Positions 53,031-61,500 of a stretch of DNA of 64,000 nucleotides are shown here, piece by piece. The stretch's first letter is position 1. Each line of letters opens with the position of its first letter. The position numbers and the translations under genes were made by a program. Below the pieces are notes generated by a model that had not been told where the DNA came from, made no database searches, and saw only the letters and a program-made list of their open reading frames with translations. Source of the stretch: Chitinophagaceae bacterium (GTDB taxonomy: Bacteria; Bacteroidota; Bacteroidia; Chitinophagales; Chitinophagaceae); contig JADJTY010000012.1 of the NCBI GenBank assembly GCA_016710935.1, positions 186,001 through 250,000 of the forward strand, in the 5' to 3' direction.

Positions 53031-53038
53031 CACGGATT
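53010..53038. repeat. CACAGATT-type dispersed repeat
   Basis: The unit GCCACAGATTACACA-AATTAACACGGATT spans the end of the Lnb-like gene and the gap to the hydrolase. Related copies are at 58227-58255 and, inverted, at 58331-58349. Confidence 0.75.
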
Positions 53039-53041
53039 ATT

Positions 53042-53854
53042 TTGGAACAAAAAACATTCACTTATCAATCCTCTAATATTTATTATCGCACAATTGGTGC
53101 TGGTAGGCCGCTCATTTTAATACACGGCTTTGCAGAGGATGGCGATGTATGGAAAAATCAAATTGAATTTCTAAAGGAGTATTTCTATCTCATCATTCCC
53201 GATCTGCCCGGCAGCGGCAAATCAGCAATGATAAAAGACATGAGCATAGAAGGTATGAGCGAAACAATAAAAGCTTTAATAGATTTTGAACTCCAAAAGT
53301 TCCTCAGCCAACCGGCGGAGGCGAAGGGGGTTTCCCTTGCTGGTCATAGTATGGGTGGATATATCACATTGGCATTTGCCGAAAAATATCCAGATATGTT
53401 AACTTCTATTGCGTTGGTTCATTCCTCTGCATTTGCCGACAGCGAAGAAAAAAAAGCCAACCGTTTAAAATCCATTGAATTTGTAAAGAAGAATGGTGCC
53501 TATGAATTTTTAAAAGCTGTGATCACCGATCTGTTTACTGAAGAATGGGCTGAAGCGAACCCCGAAATTGTTGACCGGCAGATCGAAAAAAGTAAAGGCT
53601 TTGCTGATGAAGCCATCATTGCTTATTATGAGGCCATGATAAACCGGCCTGACAGGACCCATGTTTTAAAAAGCTTCACAAAACCCATAATGATTATTAT
53701 TGGCGAACATGATAAAGCAGTGCCTTTTGAGCAAAGCATGCAACAATGCTATCTTCCCAACCTTGCTCACATACACATTTTGCGCAACAGTGCCCATATG
53801 GGTATGTTTGAAGAAACTGATAAACTTAACAAAGCGCTCCTGCAACTGAAATAA
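53042..53854 (+). CDS. Alpha/beta hydrolase
   Basis: A 270-residue single-domain hydrolase. The oxyanion region is LILIHGFAEDGDVW (residues about 24-37) and the nucleophile elbow is GHSMGG. The acid and His are probably in IIGEHDKAVPF and RNSAHMGMFEE. The substrate is unknown. The start is TTG at 53042; no ATG lies between it and the previous stop, and the upstream region has been altered by a CACAGATT-type repeat. Residues before the elbow (SQPAEAKGVS) are encoded by a GC-rich repeat (53308-53334) and look inserted. Confidence 0.85.
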   Translation: MEQKTFTYQSSNIYYRTIGAGRPLILIHGFAEDGDVWKNQIEFLKEYFYLIIPDLPGSGKSAMIKDMSIEGMSETIKALIDFELQKFLSQPAEAKGVSLAGHSMGGYITLAFAEKYPDMLTSIALVHSSAFADSEEKKANRLKSIEFVKKNGAYEFLKAVITDLFTEEWAEANPEIVDRQIEKSKGFADEAIIAYYEAMINRPDRTHVLKSFTKPIMIIIGEHDKAVPFEQSMQQCYLPNLAHIHILRNSAHMGMFEETDKLNKALLQLK

Positions 53855-53931
53855 ATCCATTTATCACAATGCTTTGTAAAAGGCAGCGTTTTTCAGTATT
53901 TTTATGTCTTATTGCTGCTTTAAACAACCGT

Positions 53932-56538
53932 ATGAAGAAATTCCTGTTCGTAATGCTGTTCTCTTTTCTTGCTTCTGTATCTTTTGCAAATCACACAAAA
54001 GGCGGGTGGATGTATTATGAGTACCTGGGACCGGGCAGCGCTGCCAATACTTTAAAATACAGGGTTACCTTAAAACTCTATACCATTTGTATATTAAGCT
54101 CCGGACAATTTAATCAAACAATCAATTTTTCATTTTTTGATGGCGCAACCAATCAAAGCCTTTTTGATGTACCGGTTACCTATAGCACTGATCCTAATAC
54201 TCAAAACTGTAATACATCTGAATGTCATCCTTGCATGACCCAGATCCCAACCATTTGCTATAAAATTATCACTTATGAAACAGTTATAGATCTGCCAAAA
54301 ACAGCCAATGGTTATACTATTGCTTATCAAAGGTGCTGCAGGATCGCAAACATAAATAATATTCAATCATCCAATAGTGTGGGTGAAACCTGGACCGTTA
54401 AAATACCCGGAACCGCTACTGCAGGCGCAGAAACAAACTCCAGTGCCAGGTTCTCACAAAATGATACCGCCATCATTTGTGAGGGCAATAGTTTTACATT
54501 TGATTTCAGTGCTATTGACATTAACAATGATTCACTTGTTTATACTTTTGCATCGGCATATTCAGGTGCAAACAATACCAATCCTGCTCCCAACAGCGCT
54601 TCCAACCCGCCATATGCTTCGGTTCCCTATTCTTCCGGTTATTCCGGCACTTCTCCCCTGGGCAGTGGTGTAACCATTAACCGGCAGACAGGTATTGTAA
54701 CAGGCATTGGCCCTTCATCGGGGATTTATGTAATAACGGTGATCGTTAGTGAATATAAAAGAGGTACCAATATTAAAATTGCTGAGGTACGTAAATCACT
54801 GCATATTGAAGTAACCAATTGTTCATTAACTGAGGCTAAGCTGAAGCCGGAATATACAAGTTGTGATGGGTTTACTGTAGATTTTATAAATGGGAGTACC
54901 GCCAATATCCAGACATACGACTGGGATTTTGGCGATGGTTTTACTTCCACACAACCTACTCCATCCCATACATACGCAGATACCGGTATTTACATTTTGA
55001 AACTGGTTGTAAACCGCGGCCTTGCCTGTTCTGATTCTGCAACGGCCCCTGTAAAAGTTTATCCCGGTTTCTTCCCCGATTTTGCCATGCTTGGCCAATG
55101 CCAGAATGTTCCTGTTCAGTTCAATGATCTTACCACAGCAACTTATGGTGTACCAGATAAATGGGAATGGGATTTTGGTGATCCTTCATCAACCACCAAT
55201 ACTTCCATACTTAAAAATCCAACACATATTTACAATGCAACGGGCACGTATAATGTGACTTTAGTAGTTTTCAGCAGCAAAGGTTGTTATGATACCCTTC
55301 GAAAAACCATTGATATTCTGGATCAACCGCCTTTAACACTGCAGCCAAAAGACACCCTGATATGTATTATTGATACCCTGCAGTTAAATGCAGTTGGAGC
55401 AGGAACATTTACCTGGAGCCCCAATTACATGATCAGTGATGTAAACGTTCCAAACCCTTTGGTTAGCCCGGATATAACTACCAACTATTACATAACCATG
55501 GCAGATGCTTTTGGCTGTACAGCCACTGATTCTATAAAAATAAATGTCAAAAATTTTGTTACCCAGTTTGGCGGGCCCGATACCAGCATTTGCCGTACAG
55601 ACCCCGTTGTGTTACAACTCACCAGCGATGCCCTGCATTTTTTATGGACAGAGACACCTTCTAATAATACCCTCAATAATCCCCGGATAAAAAATCCAAC
55701 AGCAACCCCATTGGTAACAACCACTTATCATGTGGTGGGTAATATTGGTAAATGCATTGCTGAAGATGATATTGTTGTATCACCCATACCGTATCCGGCA
55801 GCCAATGCAGGCCCCGATAATACGATCTGCTTTGGCAACTCGGCTCAGTTAAGTGCATCCGGTGGAAGTATTTATAGCTGGAGCCCCGGTGCTTTTTTAA
55901 CGGCTACCAATATTCCCAACCCGCAATCCATAAAACCAACAGATAATGTGCGTTACATTGTTACCGTACGGGATGTGTTGGGTTGTCCCAAACCGGCAAA
56001 AGATACCGTGTTTCTTTTTGTGGCTAAAATAAAGGCCAATGCGGGGCCAAGAGATACATCGGTGGTGTTGGATCAGCCACTGCAGTTAGGCGCTACCGGT
56101 AGTATCAATTATTCCTGGACACCCACCACCTGGCTTAATAATCCATTAATAAGTAATCCTGTTGCTTTACCCAGAAACGATATTGAATACATCGTTCGGG
56201 TAAGTAACAATGCAGGATGTTTTGCCTTTGATAGTATCAGGGTGCGTGTATTCAATATTAAACCCGACCTGCTGGTTCCCAATGCATTTACCCCTAATGG
56301 CGATGGTAATAATGATGTATTTAAACCTATTCTTATTGGTATGAGATCGCTGGATGTGTTTATGGTGTATAACCGCTGGGGACAAATGCTGTACTCCGGA
56401 AGTGGCAACGATGCAGCCTGGGATGGATATTTTGCAGGCCGCAAACAGGAAACTGCCAACTATGTCTGGTATGCCGAAGGGGTTGATTATTTAAACAATA
56501 AAATTAAAAGAAAGGGTTCGGTGATATTGATAAGATGA
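53932..56538 (+). CDS. Secreted PKD-domain protein with T9SS type B sorting domain
   Basis: An 868-residue surface or secreted protein. The start at 53932 gives a clear signal peptide (ending VSFAN); the frame from 53869 adds 21 residues. Residues about 25-290 are a beta-rich N-domain. Two PKD domains follow (YDWDFGDGFTSTQPTPSHTYAD and WEWDFGDPSSTTNTS, about 310-460). Several Ig-like SprB-type repeats come next (TWSPNYMISDVNVPNPLVSP, IYSWSPGAFLTATNIPNPQS). The last ~85 residues (PNAFTPNGDGNNDVFKP ... VYNRWGQMLY) are the gliding-motility-associated type B signal. It is a likely adhesin exported by the type IX system. Confidence 0.9.
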   Translation: MKKFLFVMLFSFLASVSFANHTKGGWMYYEYLGPGSAANTLKYRVTLKLYTICILSSGQFNQTINFSFFDGATNQSLFDVPVTYSTDPNTQNCNTSECHPCMTQIPTICYKIITYETVIDLPKTANGYTIAYQRCCRIANINNIQSSNSVGETWTVKIPGTATAGAETNSSARFSQNDTAIICEGNSFTFDFSAIDINNDSLVYTFASAYSGANNTNPAPNSASNPPYASVPYSSGYSGTSPLGSGVTINRQTGIVTGIGPSSGIYVITVIVSEYKRGTNIKIAEVRKSLHIEVTNCSLTEAKLKPEYTSCDGFTVDFINGSTANIQTYDWDFGDGFTSTQPTPSHTYADTGIYILKLVVNRGLACSDSATAPVKVYPGFFPDFAMLGQCQNVPVQFNDLTTATYGVPDKWEWDFGDPSSTTNTSILKNPTHIYNATGTYNVTLVVFSSKGCYDTLRKTIDILDQPPLTLQPKDTLICIIDTLQLNAVGAGTFTWSPNYMISDVNVPNPLVSPDITTNYYITMADAFGCTATDSIKINVKNFVTQFGGPDTSICRTDPVVLQLTSDALHFLWTETPSNNTLNNPRIKNPTATPLVTTTYHVVGNIGKCIAEDDIVVSPIPYPAANAGPDNTICFGNSAQLSASGGSIYSWSPGAFLTATNIPNPQSIKPTDNVRYIVTVRDVLGCPKPAKDTVFLFVAKIKANAGPRDTSVVLDQPLQLGATGSINYSWTPTTWLNNPLISNPVALPRNDIEYIVRVSNNAGCFAFDSIRVRVFNIKPDLLVPNAFTPNGDGNNDVFKPILIGMRSLDVFMVYNRWGQMLYSGSGNDAAWDGYFAGRKQETANYVWYAEGVDYLNNKIKRKGSVILIR

Positions 56539-56560
56539 TAAAACTTGTTTTTATTAATGA

Positions 56561-56590
56561 AAAGTCCGGGTATTGTATCCGGGCTTTTTT
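56561..56590 (+). terminator. Terminator of the type B cargo gene
   Basis: A 12-bp stem (AAAGTCCGGGTA with two wobble pairs) is followed by six T residues, 22 bases past the stop. Confidence 0.82.
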
Positions 56591-56597
56591 GTATCCA

Positions 56598-56628
56598 GAG
56601 GTGTCACCTTTTATAAAGGTGACACCTC
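56598..56628. other. Perfect 14-bp GGTGTCACC hairpin
   Basis: GAGGTGTCACCTTT and its complement flank a 3-base loop. There is no T-run, so it is probably not a terminator. It shares GGTGTCA with the motifs at the stops of htpG, the methyltransferase and ilvE. Confidence 0.75.
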
Positions 56629-56682
56629 TCCTGAAATGTATCATAGCTTTTTTATTTCACCTGCATCCCCTATTTTGCAGGT

Positions 56683-57444
56683 ATGAATAAAATTATTTTA
56701 ATAACGGGTGCCACATCAGGTATAGGAAAAGCCTGCGCTATAAAATTTGCTGCTGCAAAGTTTGATGTAATTATTACCGGCCGCAGAAATGAACGGCTGA
56801 CTGCTTTGAAAGGACAGCTGGAAAAAGAATACGGGATCCAGGTATTGCCATTATGTTTTGATGTGCAGGACAGGCAGGCTGTTAGCCATGCTTTTGCAAA
56901 CCTGCCTGAACCCTGGCAAAAGATTGATATTCTCCTGAACAATGCAGGCCTTGCATTGGGCAGAGATAGTTTTGAAGATGCTGATATGAACGACTGGGAA
57001 ACGATGCTGAATAGCAATGTTCATGGCCTGTTGTATGTAAGTAAAGCGGTTTTACCATTTATGATTACACAGCATAAAGGACATATTGTAAACATGGGTT
57101 CAGTGGCCGGTAAAGAGGTGTATGAAAAAGGCAACGTGTATTGTGCCAGCAAATTTGCTGTAGATGCGATCACCAAAGGGATGCGTATAGACCTGTTGAA
57201 GCATAACATTAAAGTTACGGGCATACATCCAGGGGCAGTAGAAACAGAATTTTCGCTGGTGCGTTTTAAAGGGGAACAGGAAACTGCAAAAGCTGCCTAT
57301 GCCGGCTTTACCCCATTAACTGCGGAAGACATAGCTGACACGGTTTTTTACTGCGTAAATCTACCTGCTCATGTATGTATAAATGACCTTGTAATTACCT
57401 GTACACAACAGGCGGGTACGTATTATTTCCATAAAAACCAGTAA
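56683..57444 (+). CDS. Short-chain dehydrogenase/reductase (YdfG-like)
   Basis: A 253-residue classical SDR. The cofactor loop is TGATSGIGKAC (residues 7-17) and NNAG is at about 87-90. The catalytic Ser (NMGSVAG), Tyr and Lys (YCASK) are all present, and PGAVETEF follows. The Arg after the second strand (TGRRNERL) points to NADP. The family includes 3-hydroxy acid dehydrogenases such as YdfG; the substrate is not settled. Confidence 0.9.
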   Translation: MNKIILITGATSGIGKACAIKFAAAKFDVIITGRRNERLTALKGQLEKEYGIQVLPLCFDVQDRQAVSHAFANLPEPWQKIDILLNNAGLALGRDSFEDADMNDWETMLNSNVHGLLYVSKAVLPFMITQHKGHIVNMGSVAGKEVYEKGNVYCASKFAVDAITKGMRIDLLKHNIKVTGIHPGAVETEFSLVRFKGEQETAKAAYAGFTPLTAEDIADTVFYCVNLPAHVCINDLVITCTQQAGTYYFHKNQ

Positions 57445-57617
57445 AAACAACCGCTAAAAATTTATACCCCCGCAATTATTGATTTTGGTACAATAATTGT
57501 CTTTGTAATCCGTTATCAGTTAATAAATAAGGTATCTTGTGCGTACTAATTTCAAGTAGCTATAAAGAAGGCCGAGTTTATAGTTTAATCCATTATCGCT
57601 TTTGACCACTAAAGTTT

Positions 57618-58091
57618 ATGAAAAACTATTTTCGTTATTTAATACTTCTTGGATTAATGCTTTCCGGCCCGGGGCTCCTTGCACAGGATGTTATCCGTCA
57701 GCAACCATGTATGTCTCCAACAATTTTACAGCAGGCAGACAGTATGAAACTTTTACTGGCAAAGCAGGGCTATATGGTGGTAAAAGAAGCCAGTATGCAA
57801 ATGGTTAGCGAATATGAAATGCCCGTTATTGTGCCATTAAATGAAGGAAGCTGGTACCAGTTTGTTTTTATTGGTGACATGAGCTCAAAATTATACGAAG
57901 TGCGTATGTTTGACTGGAACGAAAAGCAGGTTGTGTATCAGAAAAAATACTGGGGCGAAGTGGATGGCAATGTGATCAGTTATTCTTACGTTGCCCAGTT
58001 CTCCGAATTTCATATGATCAAGCCCGTACAGGTTAATAAAAAGAAAAAAGATATTTGCGGCTATGTGATGCTGCTGAAAAAAATAAAATAA
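57618..58091 (+). CDS. Small secreted protein of unknown function
   Basis: A 157-residue exported protein (signal ending GLLAQ). The mature part holds a helix (SPTILQQADSMKLLLAKQGYMVVKEASMQM) and then strands (GSWYQFVFIGDMSSKLYEVRMFDWNEKQVVYQKKYW), and ends in a basic segment. I do not recognise the family; the pattern suggests a small alpha/beta periplasmic domain. It is alone, with its own terminator. Confidence 0.65.
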   Translation: MKNYFRYLILLGLMLSGPGLLAQDVIRQQPCMSPTILQQADSMKLLLAKQGYMVVKEASMQMVSEYEMPVIVPLNEGSWYQFVFIGDMSSKLYEVRMFDWNEKQVVYQKKYWGEVDGNVISYSYVAQFSEFHMIKPVQVNKKKKDICGYVMLLKKIK

Positions 58092-58115
58092 AACCAGTGC
58101 TTGGTTTTACAAAGG

Positions 58116-58143
58116 TCCTCCGATAATACGGAGGATTTTTTTT
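58116..58143 (+). terminator. Terminator of the 57618 gene
   Basis: The hairpin TCCTCCG/CGGAGGA with a 6-base loop is followed by eight T residues. Confidence 0.88.
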
Positions 58144-58497
58144 ATTCCCCTTCGGGGAATGAAGTTTGCCACAGAGGCACTGAAGCACAGAAAAAGGGCT
58201 TTTATTTGCTTCGCAAATATTTTTTTGCCACAGATTGCACAGATTAACACAGATTAATTTGCTTCGCAAATTTTTACCGCAACAATTTTCCAGACGTTTT
58301 GAGATGAACACTGAACCTCGGAAATAAGACATCCGTGTAAATCTGTGGACTGAGCTTGTCGAAGTATCCGTGGCTAACCTTTTTTGCCGAAGGCAAAATC
58401 CCTCATCTTCTACAAACAAAAAAGCACAGAATCAACAAATGTCTTTTCTGTGCTTTTCGTGCCTCAGTGGCAATATCATTTTGCAGAAGGCAAAATA
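58144..58497. repeat. Nested foldback region between the 57618 gene and sprA (element E)
   Basis: This gene-free stretch is made of inverted repeats. Outer arms at 58168-58196 and 58443-58471 (GCCACAGAGGCACTGAAGC type) are about 90% complementary. Inner arms at 58227-58255 and 58331-58349 are of the CACAGATT type. A TGAGCTTGTCGAAG motif is at 58351-58364. Small palindromes built on TTCG or GAAG lie between (58144-58160, 58205-58217, 58258-58272, 58383-58398, 58479-58497). No coding signal was seen. Confidence 0.82.
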
Positions 58498-58513
58498 TAA
58501 AGATTAGTTGCTG

Positions 58514-61500
58514 CTACTCTGTTAACGATATCCTCACCTGCAAACCTGCCCTTGTATTTACAATAGGTGCGCTTGAAGAGATATATGGATTAACCCTGCG
58601 CTGATCGAAAAACAGCTTGATATTAACCCGGTTGTTTAAGAAATAATCAATAGAAGGCGAAATGGTAATATCCCTGCTTCCACCGGTTGCAAAATTATTA
58701 TCCTGGTCAAGGCGGCTGTTGGCAGTTACATTATCCCTTATCCTGAAATCTAACCGGAAATTAATTTCATTCTCCAGTTTCTTACCATCACCCTCTTTAC
58801 CCCGCAGGAATTTAGGCCATTTTACTTTCAGGAAAGCCAACGGGTTTTTCATACCACGTTTACGCCAGCCTGCGCCAATTACAAATTCGGAACTGCGTAC
58901 TTCGCTTAACTGAAAATCAACCAGGCTTAAACTAAGCTGCCTTGTTTTTGAATATTCAAATTTGGCCTGCAACTGGTTTGTAAACATCATATCTATACCA
59001 ACCAATGGCGAGAACTGCTCTCCTATGCTGATATTGGGCAACAGGAAGTACGGCACATAATTTTTTGAAATGGTGTCATAAAAAGACGGATAGCCATATT
59101 GCGACACATCCTGGTAAAGCAATGCAGAGGTAAAGCCATTCATGCTGAGGTTACCCGTATAACCATGAGAAACGGAGAAATTGGTAAACAGCTTATCCAA
59201 CGGTTTTATCCTGTTTAAGCCATTATAATCAAGCTTCCAGTTTAATTTGGGTTTAATACCACGGAACGGGTTTGATTTGATGTTTGGATTATTCTGTTTT
59301 ATCAATGATACAGAATTTGGATCTGCCCCGGTATAGGCGGCTAAGAAAGAAGGTATCAGCACATCTATGGCATACTTGCCGTATCCATAATAATAACCAT
59401 CGGCTCCTTGTGGCTGCCCGGCACTATAAGGATTTGATTTACCCAAACGCTCAGATAATATGATCCTGTAATCCTGGAATTTTTTAAAGGTTTCAGAAAC
59501 ACGGTTAGGATCAAATTTACCGAACAAAGTTTTAAACGCAATGTAAGAAACATCAAAGCCACCACCGGCATAAGGATTCAGGTGTTTAAAGCTGTGGTTG
59601 GTACCGCCGCTTGTATCAATGAAACGGAAAGTTTCGGTATAGTTTTTATTAAATGTTTTGCTCAGGTTTAAGGTAATGTTCAGATCCCTTATTGGCTCAA
59701 TCTGAGCAGAGAAAGTGATACGCTGATCAAAACTTTGCTGAAAAACAGAATTGAATGTTGTGTCCTTTGTTATCCATCCTTTTCGGGCTGCAGCATTCAT
59801 CCATGCGGTATCCGGTTGCCGTCCCAGGATGAAATCAACACCCGGTGCCATGCTTCTCCAGTTCTGTCCAACATATTTGGTACTGTCTGTATAACCCGGC
59901 AATCTTGTTTGTGCATTTTCCGATATTGAAAAACTTGCCTGCTTTAAACTGGTTGCCAGTTTTCCTAACACCTTCAAAGGCGTGCTTACATAGGGCATTG
60001 CCGTCTGGTCAACTTTTCTGCGGTTCTTTACCACTTTTCTGCCATTCTTTTTAACCAGGGTGTCTTTGTATTTGGTAATTCTTGCTCTCCATTTTTCCTG
60101 GTCGGCCTTATTGCTTGGTGCTTCCAGTTGTCTTAGCCATTTTGATTTTTGATATAACCTGTTAAAATCAAATTGTGCAGTAGCCTCACTTTGCTGGCGG
60201 TTTTCAATAATGTTGCCAAGCTCCACTGCCAGGCGGGATGCTCCTATCCAGTTGTAATTTGCCTGGTAACGCAGGTTAATGGTTGTCCAGTCAACCAACG
60301 GAAATTTAGCAGTTGGCAACGTGTAGGTAAAATTAGCCGTGTGTGTATACGTTGTATTACGTCCGCCTTTAAGCAGGTTTCTCCATACCGTATCTTTCTT
60401 TGCCCCTGTATTCAACCGTCCTTCCGGTTCATCAATACGGCTGTTGTTCATGGCTGTAAAATCAAAATTAAGATTACGGGTAAGGTTCCAACGCAGGATA
60501 TAGGTACGCTGGAAAGTATAATATTTATCATAGGTTTCCGGTATCTTATATTTTGATGTACCTATACTGCGTGGCCTGATGGCGCCAAACTGGCGGTTAA
60601 CATCTGCCCGGAAACTTAACTGAGATGGTATCAGGTTAAAATTAAAATCTTTCACCAGGTCGAACCAATGTGTCTTTCTTTTGGTAAAGAATTTTATCTT
60701 TTTAAATGGCTCAAAATACTTCGGTGAAGGCGAAAAATTATAACCCAGCCCAAATTTATGCCTGGTTATTTCGTTGCTTTCAATTAATGGAGTATGGTTC
60801 TTGATCTTCAGGTAAGAATAGCTGAAATCAAAATTCGAAATATCATAGATCTTCGGCTTTTTGGTACTGGTACGGTTCTTACGTACGTTGGTAAAGTTAA
60901 GCGTAGTGGTGGATGTAAAATCTACTGCACTGTTTTTAATTGAATCCTTTGCTGCATTAGAAGTAGCGCCCTTCAGTTTATCCTTCAGTTTAATATCCAT
61001 ATCATACGGATCGTACTCGGGTTTACTTACCGATTGCTGATAACTTGCAAAAACGGGTATAGATAATGCTGCTTTTGGTGGTAACAGTTTGCCCAGTTCC
61101 AGATTTGCGGATACATCAAACTGCGTAAAATTATCCCGGAACCGGTCATTAACTCTTTGCTCCAGGGTTCCAAAACCTGCACTATGGGTGTTGGCCGATA
61201 CGGATATGGTTCCCAGGTCGGCAAGGTTTAGATCAATTCTTCCCAAAGCCGCCCAGCCACCATGTTCATCTATGGATGAAAGGCGGAGTTCATTAACCCA
61301 TATTTCGCCACAGGCTACCCCGGGTGTATTGGTATTTTCAACACCTATTAAAATGCCTCTTATCTCTGCCAGGTTAGGGTTTCCCATTACAGAATACGTA
61401 TGCCCGGAAGTTTGTAACTGGCGGAAGATCTGATCAGGCGGACTGTTCAGATTCCTTTCCTGCTTTAATTTAACCAATGTCTGCAGATCAATATCCAACG

